From Paracoccus methylovorus (GTDB taxonomy: Bacteria > Pseudomonadota > Alphaproteobacteria > Rhodobacterales > Rhodobacteraceae), in the NCBI RefSeq assembly GCF_016919705.1, contig NZ_CP070369.1:396653-460652 (forward strand): 64,000 nt of DNA, read 5' to 3'. A model generated the notes under the pieces. The model saw only the letters and a list, made by a program, of their open reading frames with translations. It was not told the origin of the DNA and did no database searches. A program made the translations under genes and the position numbers. Below, piece by piece: positions 35,344 to 43,937 of the stretch (its first letter is position 1; each line of letters opens with the position of its first letter).

Positions 35344-36237
35344 TTAACTCTCCTTTGGTTCAGCCCAGGGGCCCCGCAACAGGTCCAGCGGGATCTTCAG
35401 ATAGCGGCGGCCGTTCGATTCCGGCTCGGGCAGGCGACCGGCGTTGGTGTTGATCTGCAATGCGGGCAGGATCAGCCTGGGCATCGGCAGGGACCTGTCC
35501 CGCGCCTGCCGCGCCGCCACGAATTCGGCCTTGGTCCGGTATCGCGACATATGGATATTGCCGGCCTTTTGTTCGGCAACGGTGGATTGCCACAAGGGCT
35601 CGCGCCCGCCGGGGCAATAATCGTGCCCGGTAAACACCCGCATCTCGTCGGGCAATGACAGGATCGCCTGAATCGAATCCCACAGCATATGTGCGTCGCC
35701 CCCCGGAAAATCGGCCCGCGCGGTGCCGCTATCGGGCATGAACAGCGTGTCATGCACAAAGACCGCGTCGCCGATGACATAGGTGATCGACGCCAGCGTA
35801 TGCCCGGGAGAGAACATCACGCGGGCCGGAATATCGCCGACCTGAAAGGTCTCGCCCTCGGCAAAAAGCCGGTCCCATTGCGAACCGTCGGTGGGGAAAT
35901 CCGGCCAGTTGTAGAATTCCTTCCACAGCTTCTGCACGTCGATTACCTTTTCGCCGATGGCGGTGGGGGCACCGGTCCTGCCCCTTAGGTAATCCGCGGC
36001 CGAGAAATGGTCGGCATGGGGATGGGTATCCAGGATCCACTGCACCTCATAACCCCTTTCGGCGATGAAGTTCAGGATGCGGTCGGCCTCGATCGTGGCC
36101 GTGGCACCGGATTTCTCGTCAAAGTCCAGCACGGGATCGATGATGGCGCATTTTCCGGTCCGGGGATCCGCCGCCACATATTGCACCGAGCCGGTGCGTG
36201 TCTCGTAAAACCCAGTTACGTCCGGGGCATGGGTCAT
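35344..36237 (-). CDS. MBL-fold persulfide dioxygenase-like protein (Blh/ETHE1 type)
   Basis: A 297-residue metallo-beta-lactamase-fold protein. The metal motif is His72-x-His74-x-Asp76-His77 in DTHPHADHF, with 'FSPGHTLASITY' and 'FTGHDYCPGGRE' further on. This matches the Blh/ETHE1 class, which oxidises glutathione persulfide to sulfite. The start at 36237 has GGGAGAGAG at a good distance. It is the first gene of the operon, with a SqrR-like operator 47 bp upstream. Confidence 0.9.
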   Translation of the reverse strand: MTHAPDVTGFYETRTGSVQYVAADPRTGKCAIIDPVLDFDEKSGATATIEADRILNFIAERGYEVQWILDTHPHADHFSAADYLRGRTGAPTAIGEKVIDVQKLWKEFYNWPDFPTDGSQWDRLFAEGETFQVGDIPARVMFSPGHTLASITYVIGDAVFVHDTLFMPDSGTARADFPGGDAHMLWDSIQAILSLPDEMRVFTGHDYCPGGREPLWQSTVAEQKAGNIHMSRYRTKAEFVAARQARDRSLPMPRLILPALQINTNAGRLPEPESNGRRYLKIPLDLLRGPWAEPKES

Positions 36238-36283
36238 GGAAATCTCTCTCCCTCTGCTCATTGGAGCGATGCCGTAATCTTAC

Positions 36284-36303
36284 ATATTCGAGCATACGTA
36301 TAT
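36284..36303. promoter_or_regulatory. Candidate SqrR/BigR operator, copy 2
   Basis: ATATTCG-N6-CGTATAT shares geometry and sequence with the element at 33821-33840. It is upstream of the MBL-led persulfide operon and would bring both transcription units under one repressor. Confidence 0.5.
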
Positions 36304-36459
36304 ATGCAATGCAATGCGGGTGCGTCCTATTGCCCATGTTGCCATAGCACACGGGGCCGGCAAGCTCTTAGGACGACAGTGGCAAAGCTGCGCAAGAAAC
36401 TGGCAAGGCCCGCAACCCGTGCTATGATCGAAAGCCCAGCCAGTTCAGGATAACATGCC

Positions 36460-36774
36460 ATGTGTGAAGTGTTCTCTCGCCAGGATCCGCGCCGTTACCA
36501 ACCGGCGACCCGCAAGCTGCGGCTGAACGGACAAAGCACCTCGATCCGGTTGGAACAGGCTTTCTGGGACATTCTCGACGAGATCGCCGCAAGCGAAGGC
36601 ATGGCCACGCCCGCCTTTCTGTCCACCCTGCAATCCGAGGTGCTGCAACTGCGCGGCGAGCCGGTGAATTTCGCCTCGCTGCTGCGCTGCACCTGTCTGG
36701 TGCAACTGGAACTGCGCGGCCGCGGCGCGCAGGACTTCCGCAAGGCAGCGGCGCAGGTTGCCAAGGCCGCCTGA
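36460..36774 (+). CDS. Ribbon-helix-helix domain protein
   Basis: A 104-residue protein of the RHH_4 type common in Alphaproteobacteria. 'GQSTSIRLEQAFWDILDEIA' is the ribbon and first helix, and 'TPAFLSTLQSEV' the second. Such proteins may bind DNA, but targets are unknown. It stands alone in front of the glyoxalase gene. Confidence 0.85.
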   Translation: MCEVFSRQDPRRYQPATRKLRLNGQSTSIRLEQAFWDILDEIAASEGMATPAFLSTLQSEVLQLRGEPVNFASLLRCTCLVQLELRGRGAQDFRKAAAQVAKAA

Positions 36775-36877
36775 TCGCGGCCTTTGCGCAAGAAATCCGC
36801 CGCGTGGTAACATGATGCTACCCGCAGCGGCCCGGGCCTTCCGATACTGGTACAAAGATCGAAAGGGGAAAGCCCGC

Positions 36878-37273
36878 ATGGCAAAGATTATCCATTCCAT
36901 GATCCGCGTGCAGGACGAGGCGCGCTCGCTGGCGTTTTACAAGGCGGCCTTTGGGCTTGAGCCCGTCGAGCGGATGGACTTCGACAACTTTACGCTGGTC
37001 TATCTGGCGAATGCGGAAAGCAGCTTTGAACTGGAGCTGACCGTCAACAAGGGGCGCGAGGAACCCTATGACCTTGGCGACGGCTATGGCCATATGGCCG
37101 TCTCGGTTCCCGACGTGGATGCCGAACACCAGCGCCTGACCGATCTGGGCCTTGCCCCGCGCAAGCTGGTGGATTTCGCCCCCGGCGGCCAAGTGATCGC
37201 ACGCTTTTTCTTTATCAAGGACCCGGACGGCTACGAGATCGAGGTACTGCAACGCGCAGGCCGTTACCTCTAG
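36878..37273 (+). CDS. gloA: Lactoylglutathione lyase (glyoxalase I)
   Basis: A 131-residue VOC-fold enzyme. The metal ligands are visible as His6 (KIIHSMIRV), the glutamate of FELELTVN, the histidine of GYGHMAVSV and the glutamate of YEIEVLQ. It isomerises the methylglyoxal-glutathione adduct. GAAAGGGG precedes the ATG at 36878; an upstream in-frame start would add unrelated residues. Confidence 0.93.
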   Translation: MAKIIHSMIRVQDEARSLAFYKAAFGLEPVERMDFDNFTLVYLANAESSFELELTVNKGREEPYDLGDGYGHMAVSVPDVDAEHQRLTDLGLAPRKLVDFAPGGQVIARFFFIKDPDGYEIEVLQRAGRYL

Positions 37274-37279
37274 GCAGGC

Positions 37280-37301
37280 GGCCCGGTGGGGAGACCGGGC
37301 C
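37280..37301. terminator. Hairpin after gloA
   Basis: Perfect arms GGCCCGGT/ACCGGGCC with a 6-nt loop follow the gloA stop by 6 bp. There is no U-tract. Confidence 0.5.
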
Positions 37302-37323
37302 AAACCAACTCAGGGAGGAGTTA

Positions 37324-37866
37324 ATGAACATGACCCATCCATCCCCCTCTGGCAGCGATGTCAGGGGGTTGACCCGGCGCGGCCTGCTGGCGCGCGCCCT
37401 TGCGGCGGGGGCCACATGCGTGGTCGGCGCCGGCTTCGTGGCCGCCCGCGACGCGGCATGGGCGGTCGAGACCGCCGCGCTGAAACCCGAAACCATGGCG
37501 ACGCTGATCCAGATGGCGCGCGATATCTATCCGCATGACCGCATCGCCGATCGGTTCTATGCCATCGCCGTCAAGACCCATGACGACCCCGAACAGGCCG
37601 GGATGATCGAGGCCGGCGTCAGCGCGCTGGACCTTGTGGCCCAAGGCCAGGGTTTCGACAGCTATCTGGCCGCGGGCTGGGAAAAGGACCGCGTCGCCAT
37701 GCTGCGCATGATCGAACACACGCCCTTTTTCCAGACCATCCGCGCGGGGCTGGTCACCGGCCTCTACAACCAGAAAGAGATCTGGCCGCTCTTTGGATAT
37801 GAGGGCGAAAGCTATTCGCACGGCGGCTATATCGAGCGCGGCTTCAACGACATCGACTGGCTGTAG
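37324..37866 (+). CDS. Tat-exported small subunit of a GMC dehydrogenase (gluconate 2-dehydrogenase subunit 3-like)
   Basis: A 180-residue protein with a twin-arginine signal (LTRRGLLARALAAGATCVV) and 'MARDIYPHDRIADRFYAIAV', typical of the subunit 3 family. In gluconate and related dehydrogenases this chaperone-like subunit carries the signal-less flavoprotein through the Tat system. The flavoprotein gene follows after 9 bp. GGGAGGAG precedes the ATG. Confidence 0.88.
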   Translation: MNMTHPSPSGSDVRGLTRRGLLARALAAGATCVVGAGFVAARDAAWAVETAALKPETMATLIQMARDIYPHDRIADRFYAIAVKTHDDPEQAGMIEAGVSALDLVAQGQGFDSYLAAGWEKDRVAMLRMIEHTPFFQTIRAGLVTGLYNQKEIWPLFGYEGESYSHGGYIERGFNDIDWL

Positions 37867-37875
37867 GGGGCGAAA

Positions 37876-39456
37876 ATGGCTGAGAATGTAGCAAAATTCG
37901 AACTCGACGACGCGTCGGTCGTGGTCATCGTCGGCACCGGTTCGGGCGGCGGGGTTCTGGCCAACGAACTGGCGCAAAGGGGCGTCAAGGTCGTGGCGCT
38001 GGAGGCCGGCGGGCGCTATCTGCCCGAGGATTACATCAACGACGAATGGGACAGTTTCGCGCAGCTAAGCTGGGGCGACATGCGCACGACCTCGGGGGAC
38101 TGGCGCGTGGCGCGCGACTTTGCCACGTTGCCGGCATGGATCGTCAAGGCGGTGGGCGGCACCTCGATCCACTGGGCCGGCGCCTCGCTGCGCTTTCAGG
38201 AACATGAGTTCAAGGCGCTCAGCACCTATGGCCATGTCGATGGGGCGAACCTGCTGGACTGGCCGATTTCGCTGGCCGAACTGGAGCCATATTACGATCT
38301 GGCCGAGAAAAAGCTGGGCGTCACCCGCACCAACGACCTGCCCGGCCTGCCGGGGAACAACAACTATCTGGTGCTGGAAAAAGGCGCCAAAGCCGCGGGC
38401 TATGAAAAGGTCTCGACCGGGCACATGGCGATCAACTCGGTCGAGAACGACGACCGTATGGCGTGCCAGCAGACGGGATTCTGCTTTCAGGGCTGCAAAT
38501 GGGGCGCGAAATGGTCCGCCGCCTATACCGACATCCCGCGTGGCGAGGCGACCGGCAATCTTGAGGTCCGCGACCAATGCCACGCGACCCGGATCGAGCA
38601 TGACGATGACGGCAAGGTCACCGGCGTGCGCTATATCGACAAGGACGGGGCCGAGCAGTTCCAGCGCGCCCGCATCGTCTCCGTCGCCGGCAACTCGATC
38701 GAAAGCCCGCGACTGCTGCTTGCCTCGGCATCCGAGCGTTTCCCGGACGGGCTGGCCAACAGCTCGGGCCAAGTGGGACGCAACTACATGCGTCATACCA
38801 CCGGTTCCGTCTATGCGATCTTTGAACGGCCCGTGCGCATGTGGCGCGGCACCACCATGGCCGGTATCGTGCAGGACGAGGCGCATCACGACCCCGAACG
38901 CGGCTTTGTCGGCGGTTATGAGCTGGAGACGCTGGCGCTGGGTATCCCGTTCATGGCGGCCTTCATGGACCCGGGCGGCTGGGGGCGAGAGTTCACCACG
39001 GCGCTGGACAGTTACGAAAACATGGCCGGCATGTGGATCGTGGGCGAGGATCTGCCGCAGGAAACCAACCGCATCACGCTGAACCGCAATGAAAAGGACC
39101 GCTTCGGTCAGCCGGTGCCCAACGTGCATTACGACGACCACCCCAACGATGTCGCCATGCGCGACCACGCCTATCGCGCCGGTGAACAGATCTATCGCGC
39201 GGCAGGGGCGACGCGGATCCTGCCGACGCCGCCCTATCCGTCAACGCATAATCTGGGCACCAACCGCATGTCGGAAAATCCGCGCGACGGGGTGGTGAAC
39301 AAATGGGGTCAGACGCATGACATCCCCAACCTGTTCGTCTCGGACGGGTCGGTGTTCACCACGTCGGCGGCCGAAAACCCGACGCTGACCATCGTGGCGC
39401 TGGCAATCCGGCAAGCCGAACACATCGCCGGCGAGATCGAGAAAGGCGCACTCTGA
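37876..39456 (+). CDS. GMC-family FAD dehydrogenase (periplasmic, gluconate 2-dehydrogenase-like)
   Basis: A 526-residue flavoprotein. The FAD-binding motif is 'VVVIVGTGSGGGVLANELAQ', then 'LEAGG', and the C-terminal FAD segment 'NLFVSDGSVFTTSAAENPTL' is present. It lacks its own signal and should be exported with the Tat-bearing small subunit. Substrates of this group are sugar acids, polyols or alcohols. The membrane cytochrome c subunit usual for the complex is not encoded next to it. It ends at a good terminator. Confidence 0.9.
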   Translation: MAENVAKFELDDASVVVIVGTGSGGGVLANELAQRGVKVVALEAGGRYLPEDYINDEWDSFAQLSWGDMRTTSGDWRVARDFATLPAWIVKAVGGTSIHWAGASLRFQEHEFKALSTYGHVDGANLLDWPISLAELEPYYDLAEKKLGVTRTNDLPGLPGNNNYLVLEKGAKAAGYEKVSTGHMAINSVENDDRMACQQTGFCFQGCKWGAKWSAAYTDIPRGEATGNLEVRDQCHATRIEHDDDGKVTGVRYIDKDGAEQFQRARIVSVAGNSIESPRLLLASASERFPDGLANSSGQVGRNYMRHTTGSVYAIFERPVRMWRGTTMAGIVQDEAHHDPERGFVGGYELETLALGIPFMAAFMDPGGWGREFTTALDSYENMAGMWIVGEDLPQETNRITLNRNEKDRFGQPVPNVHYDDHPNDVAMRDHAYRAGEQIYRAAGATRILPTPPYPSTHNLGTNRMSENPRDGVVNKWGQTHDIPNLFVSDGSVFTTSAAENPTLTIVALAIRQAEHIAGEIEKGAL

Positions 39457-39466
39457 CACAGGAAAG

Positions 39467-39497
39467 CAGCCCGCCCTGTCACGGGGCGGGCTGTCTT
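39467..39497. terminator. Bidirectional terminator between GMC gene and minE
   Basis: Perfect 10-bp arms CAGCCCGCCC/GGGCGGGCTG with a 7-nt loop (39467-39493) are followed by TCTT on the plus strand and CTTTCC on the minus strand. It separates convergent genes. Confidence 0.75.
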
Positions 39498-39525
39498 GGG
39501 GCCGGTTGACCGACCGCGCTGGATA

Positions 39526-39792
39526 TCAGGCTTTTGCCTGCTTGGCCGAGGGCATCTCGATATTGATTTCCAGACTGGACAGGTCGTCGCTGCGCTCTAG
39601 CTTGATATCGACCGCATCGCTGTCGATGTTCATGTGCCGGCGCACCACCTCCAGGATGTCGCGTTGCAGCAGCGGCAGAAAGTCCGGGCTGGTGTCCCCG
39701 CTGGCACGTTCATGCGCAAGCAGGATCTGCAGGCGCTCTTTTGCGGTCTGCGCGGAATTGGGCTTTCGCTGGCGGAATGAGAAACCGAACAT
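39526..39792 (-). CDS. minE: Cell division topological specificity factor MinE
   Basis: An 88-residue MinE. The N-terminal amphipathic start (MFGFSFRQRK), the MinD-contact helix 'AKERLQILLAHERAS' and the C-terminal dimer domain 'DILEVVRRHMNIDSDAVDIK' are present. It stimulates MinD ATPase to give pole-to-pole oscillation. It follows minD by 2 bp. Confidence 0.96.
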   Translation of the reverse strand: MFGFSFRQRKPNSAQTAKERLQILLAHERASGDTSPDFLPLLQRDILEVVRRHMNIDSDAVDIKLERSDDLSSLEINIEMPSAKQAKA

Positions 39793-39794
39793 GA

Positions 39795-40613
39795 TCAGGC
39801 CGTCCGTCCCAGAAGCCTTTGGAAGAAGCCCCGGCGCTCTCCGGGGTTGGCCCGCATCTCGATCTGCTCGCCGACCATCCGGCCGACGGCGTCAAGATAG
39901 GCTTTGCCCGCCGGCGATTTTTCGTCCAGCGAAACCGGCGTGCCCTCGTTCGAGGCCCGCAGCACCGTGCCGCTTTCGGGAATGATACCCAGCAGCGGGA
40001 TCGCCAGAATCTCCAGCACGTCCTGCACGCTCATCATTTCGCCGTTTTCCGACCGGCTCTGGTCAAAGCGGGTCAGCAAAAGCTGAGCCTTGACCGCGCT
40101 GCCGTCGCCCTTTTCCGCCAGCGCCGACTTGCTGTTCAGCAGGCCCAGCACCCGGTCGCTGTCGCGGACCGAGGACACTTCCGGGTTGGTCACGACCACC
40201 GCCTCATCGGCGTAATACATCGCCAGATGCGCGCCACGCTCGATCCCTGCCGGGCTGTCGCAGACGATATAGTCGAACTCTTCGCGCAGCTCGTCCAGCA
40301 CCGCCTTGACGCCCTCTTTCGTCAGCGCGTCCTTGTCGCGGGTCTGCGAGGTCGGCAGCACGAACAGCTTTTCCAGCCGCCGATCCTTGATCAGCGCCTG
40401 TTTCAGCTTGGCGTCGCCCTGAATGACGTTGATGAAGTCAAAGACCACGCGCCGCTCGCAGCCCATGATCATGTCCAGGTTGCGCAGGCCCACGTCAAAG
40501 TCGATCACGACCGTCTTGTGGCCGCGCATGGCAAGCCCCGCGCCGATGGCGGCCGAAGAGGTTGTCTTGCCGACGCCGCCCTTGCCAGAGGTGACTACGA
40601 TAACCTTGCTCAC
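39795..40613 (-). CDS. minD: Septum site-determining ATPase MinD
   Basis: A 272-residue ParA-superfamily ATPase. The deviant Walker A is 'SGKGGVGKTTSSAAIG', and 'YIVCDSPAGIERG' holds Walker B. The C terminus ends in an amphipathic helix ('ERRGFFQRLLGRTA') for membrane binding. It recruits MinC to the membrane to block polar septa. It is the middle gene of minCDE. Confidence 0.97.
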   Translation of the reverse strand: MSKVIVVTSGKGGVGKTTSSAAIGAGLAMRGHKTVVIDFDVGLRNLDMIMGCERRVVFDFINVIQGDAKLKQALIKDRRLEKLFVLPTSQTRDKDALTKEGVKAVLDELREEFDYIVCDSPAGIERGAHLAMYYADEAVVVTNPEVSSVRDSDRVLGLLNSKSALAEKGDGSAVKAQLLLTRFDQSRSENGEMMSVQDVLEILAIPLLGIIPESGTVLRASNEGTPVSLDEKSPAGKAYLDAVGRMVGEQIEMRANPGERRGFFQRLLGRTA

Positions 40614-40636
40614 GAGCGTTTCCTTTCGATCATGGG

Positions 40637-41386
40637 TTATTTGAGGGCCTCGATGCGCAGCACCTCGCCCTGAAGATAGACCTGCACATATTGCCGGGGC
40701 GTATCGGCGCCCAGGTTTTCGCTGGTGCGGTAAAGCCCGGCGATGGCCAGCAGCTCGGCATCCAGCGCATGGCAGAAGATGCGCGCCGAGGTGTCGCCGT
40801 TCACACCTGCCAGCGCCCGGCCGCGCAGGCGGCCATAGATATGAATATTCCCTGCCGCGATCACCTCGGCCCCGGAACTGACCGAGCCGACGACGATCAG
40901 GTCGCCGCGATCGGCGAACACCGTCTGGCCCGACCGCACCGGCTGGGTCACCATGCGATTGGCCGGCTCTTTCGGGGCGGGGGGCGTCGGCACGGGTTCG
41001 GGGCGGCTGCCCTGACGCGAGACGCGTTCCAGCGCGGCGTCGCGGCCGCCCGGCAATGAGATCAGCCCGGCCTCGGCGGCTGCGCGGGCTTGTAGGGGCG
41101 TGCCGCCCTGAATGCCAAAGACCGACAGCTTGCGGCGGCGCAGTTCGGCGGTCAGGTGTGCAAGATCCTGCGCACTGTCCAGCCCCTCGGCCTGTTCCAG
41201 ATCGATGACCAGCGGCGCATTGTCAAAGAACAGCGGCGTCTGGTTCAGTCGTGCCTCCAGCGCCTCGAAAAAGATCCGATCCGGCCGGCCGGTCAGATGA
41301 AGCGCGATGGCCGTGAAGTTGCGGCCGCGGATCTGTAAAGGCTTCACGGTCGCAACGGTCTGTGCCGCGCTTTTGCCGGATTGCAT
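40637..41386 (-). CDS. minC: Septum site-determining protein MinC
   Basis: A 249-residue FtsZ inhibitor. The N-terminal domain (about 15-110) is followed by a Pro-rich linker near 135-145. The C-terminal beta-helix has '[20 protein letters not shown]' and '[15 protein letters not shown]', which bind MinD and FtsZ. It is the first gene of minCDE, 23 bp before minD. Confidence 0.95.
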   Translation of the reverse strand: MQSGKSAAQTVATVKPLQIRGRNFTAIALHLTGRPDRIFFEALEARLNQTPLFFDNAPLVIDLEQAEGLDSAQDLAHLTAELRRRKLSVFGIQGGTPLQARAAAEAGLISLPGGRDAALERVSRQGSRPEPVPTPPAPKEPANRMVTQPVRSGQTVFADRGDLIVVGSVSSGAEVIAAGNIHIYGRLRGRALAGVNGDTSARIFCHALDAELLAIAGLYRTSENLGADTPRQYVQVYLQGEVLRIEALK

Positions 41387-41702
41387 CTGTCTGCTCGGTT
41401 TCTGCTCTGTTTGTTCTTTGTGCCGGGTGGCGGACTGGACCAGCCCGTACCTTGGGCCATCTTCCTAATACGTCCCGGCGCTTGCGTCCATCCGCATATG
41501 CCTCCGTCATGATCTTCGGCGGATCCGTGCGCAGAAACCCCGTGTTCTGCCTGCCCCGCGCACCGGACCAGGCCACAGCGGACCTGCCCAGATGATTCGC
41601 CCCAAGGCCGGATACGACCGGAGCAGCGCCTGTCACCCATGATTCCCGGCACGGGAACATTCGGCCCAGCAGGGTGTTCTTTCCAGAATCAATTAAAGGG
41701 AC
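41387..41702. other. Divergent region between minC and the phosphoribosyltransferase gene
   Basis: This 316-bp region must hold the minCDE promoter and that of the rightward gene. I saw no convincing consensus promoter, palindrome or small gene in it. Confidence 0.5.
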
Positions 41703-42353
41703 ATGATGTTCGCAAATCGCACGGACGCAGGCCGCCAGCTTGGCGCGGCGCTTTCCGAACACCGGGGCGAATCTCTGCTGGTCCTGGCGCTGCCGCGCGG
41801 CGGCGTGCCGGTCGGGCTTGAGGTCGCAAAGGTGCTGGATGCGCCGCTGGACGTCATTTTGGTGCGCAAGATCCGCGCCCCTGCGCACCCCGAGCTTGCC
41901 ATCGGCGCCATCGTGGACGGCACCCCGCCGCAGTTGCTGCTGGATGACCAGATCGTCGCCGCAACCGGTGCGACGGCCGATCATATCGCCGAAGAAAAGG
42001 CCCTTCAGCTAGCCGAGATCCAGCGGCGGCGGCAAACCTATCGCGGCGGGCGCCCCCCGCCCCATACAAGCGGCCGCACGGTGATCGTGGTCGATGACGG
42101 CATCGCCACCGGCGCGACCATGCGCATCGCATTAAGGGCGCTGGCGCAATCAGGCGCAGCCAGGGTCATCGTCGCAGTCCCCGTCGCCCCGCCCGAGGTG
42201 CTGGAAATAATCCGTGCCGAGGCCGATGAGGTCGTCTGCCTGCGAACGCCCGAGCCGTTCTACGCGGTCGGTCTTCACTATCGCGACTTCGACCAGACCA
42301 GCGACGACGAGGTCATCCGCGCGCTGGCCGAGGCTGACCGCGCCAAGGGCTGA
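41703..42353 (+). CDS. Phosphoribosyltransferase-domain protein
   Basis: A 216-residue protein of the predicted phosphoribosyltransferase family found with dienelactone hydrolase-like partners in other bacteria. The PRPP loop is 'TVIVVDDGIATGATMRIALR'; 'LALPRGGVPVGLEVAKVLDA' and 'IRAPAHPELAIGAI' are family marks. The acceptor base or sugar is unknown, and regulatory use is possible. Two adjacent ATGs start it; AAAGGGA lies upstream. Confidence 0.85.
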   Translation: MMFANRTDAGRQLGAALSEHRGESLLVLALPRGGVPVGLEVAKVLDAPLDVILVRKIRAPAHPELAIGAIVDGTPPQLLLDDQIVAATGATADHIAEEKALQLAEIQRRRQTYRGGRPPPHTSGRTVIVVDDGIATGATMRIALRALAQSGAARVIVAVPVAPPEVLEIIRAEADEVVCLRTPEPFYAVGLHYRDFDQTSDDEVIRALAEADRAKG

Positions 42354-42469
42354 AAGCCGGCGCATCCACGGGCCAACGCCGGCCGGCCTGCAGTCCGGGG
42401 CGGCTAACGGGATTGCACATTGCTGCCGCCTCGCGCTAAATCCCTGCTGAAAATGGGGAGAGGTCCAGC

Positions 42470-43438
42470 ATGAAACATGTCTTTGCCGCGGCGCTGTTCT
42501 GCGCCGCCTTCGCCGCGCCCGCAGTCGCGCAGGAAATCAAGATCGGCTATGCGCTGGCCGAAGACAGCCATTACGGTGCCGGCGCCAAGGCGTTCGAGGC
42601 ATCGCTCAAGGAAAGCATGGGCGACCAGTTCACCTTCCGCCACTTCCCGTCCTCGGGTCTGGGCGGCGAGCGCGAGGTGCTTGAAGGGCTGCAACTCGGC
42701 ACGGTCGAAATGACCATCGCCTCGGACGGAACGCTGACCAACTTCGTGCCCGAGGTGGGCGTGCTGGGCGTGCCCTTCCTGCTGCGCGACAAGGATCATG
42801 CCCGCCATGTGCTGGACGGCGAGATCGGACAGGAAATGCTGGCGAAATTCGAACCCGCCGGCCTGCATGCGCTGGCATGGGGTGAACAGGGCTTCCGCCA
42901 CATCACCAGCAACCGTGGCGCGGTCGAGACACCCGCCGACCTGTCGGGGCTGAAGATCCGCACCATGGAAAACCCCGTGCACATCGAGGCGTTCCGCGCC
43001 CTTGGCGCCGCCCCCACCCCGATGGCATGGCCCGAGGTGATCGGCGCGCTGGAACAAGGCGCCATCGACGGACAGGAAAACCCGCTGTCGGTGATCGTCT
43101 CGGCCAAACTGGACGAGGTGCAGAAATTCCTGACACTGGACGGCCACGTCTATTCCTCGACCATCATCCTGGTGTCGCCTGCACTGTGGAACGGGCTGGA
43201 CGACGACCAGAAAGCGGCCTTCGAAAAGGCGGCCAAGGATGCTGTCGTGGCGATGCGCGCCTATGTGGACGACGCCGACGAATCCGGCGTGGCCTCGATG
43301 AAAGCGGCCGGGATGGAGGTGAACGAACTGACGGCCGAGCAGAAAGCCGCCTTCCGCGACGCACTGGCCGAGCCCTACAAGTCCTATGAGGCGCAGTTCG
43401 GCAAAGAGATGATGGACCGTATCCAGGCGGTCGAATAA
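42470..43438 (+). CDS. dctP: TRAP transporter substrate-binding protein (DctP)
   Basis: A 322-residue periplasmic binding protein with a Sec signal (HVFAAALFCAAFAAPAVA). The DctP signature 'LSGLKIRTMENPVHIEAFRA' includes the arginine that binds the ligand carboxylate, and 'IGALEQGAIDGQENPLSVIV' follows. It delivers an organic acid to the DctQM permease encoded next. GGGGAGAGG precedes the ATG. Confidence 0.95.
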   Translation: MKHVFAAALFCAAFAAPAVAQEIKIGYALAEDSHYGAGAKAFEASLKESMGDQFTFRHFPSSGLGGEREVLEGLQLGTVEMTIASDGTLTNFVPEVGVLGVPFLLRDKDHARHVLDGEIGQEMLAKFEPAGLHALAWGEQGFRHITSNRGAVETPADLSGLKIRTMENPVHIEAFRALGAAPTPMAWPEVIGALEQGAIDGQENPLSVIVSAKLDEVQKFLTLDGHVYSSTIILVSPALWNGLDDDQKAAFEKAAKDAVVAMRAYVDDADESGVASMKAAGMEVNELTAEQKAAFRDALAEPYKSYEAQFGKEMMDRIQAVE

Positions 43439-43442
43439 CATC

Positions 43443-43937
43443 ATGCGCCAGCTCGAACGCGCATTCGTCACGCTGAACGGCGCCGTCCTTGTCCTTGGGC
43501 TGGCGGTAATGTGCGTGATCGTCGGCTGGAACGTCGCCGGTCGGTATCTGACCGGCAACTCACTGACATGGGCCGATGAGGTGGCGCGTTATTCGATGAT
43601 CTGGCTGACCTTCCTGGGCAGCGGTCTGGCGCTGCGCCACGGCGCCCATGCCGCCATCACCAACGCCCAGGATGCGATGCCCGACAGGGGCCAGCGCATC
43701 CTGCGGCTGGTTATCCTGCTGGTTCTGTTCGCATTCTTCGGCTTCATGGTCTGGGTCGGCATCGACTATATGAACCGGATGTCGATCCAGCGGTCGGCGG
43801 CACTGCAGGTCCCGATGAAATGGATCTATGCCGCGATGCCAGCCGGTTTCGCGCTGATGATCATCCACCTTGCGCTGATTGCGCCGCAATATCTGCGCGC
43901 GGGCTTGCAACATTCCGACGAGGCCGCCCTTGGTTGA
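43443..43937 (+). CDS. dctQ: TRAP transporter small permease (DctQ)
   Basis: A 164-residue membrane protein with four TM segments, typical of DctQ. 'WADEVARYSMIWLTFLGSGL' is the conserved motif. It links DctP docking to the DctM channel, using Na+ or proton gradients. It begins 4 bp after dctP and overlaps dctM. Confidence 0.94.
   Translation: MRQLERAFVTLNGAVLVLGLAVMCVIVGWNVAGRYLTGNSLTWADEVARYSMIWLTFLGSGLALRHGAHAAITNAQDAMPDRGQRILRLVILLVLFAFFGFMVWVGIDYMNRMSIQRSAALQVPMKWIYAAMPAGFALMIIHLALIAPQYLRAGLQHSDEAALG

Noticed and set aside
43879..43929. Extended N terminus of DctM
   Set aside because: It lies wholly inside dctQ in another frame; the TTG at 43930 gives the family's normal start.
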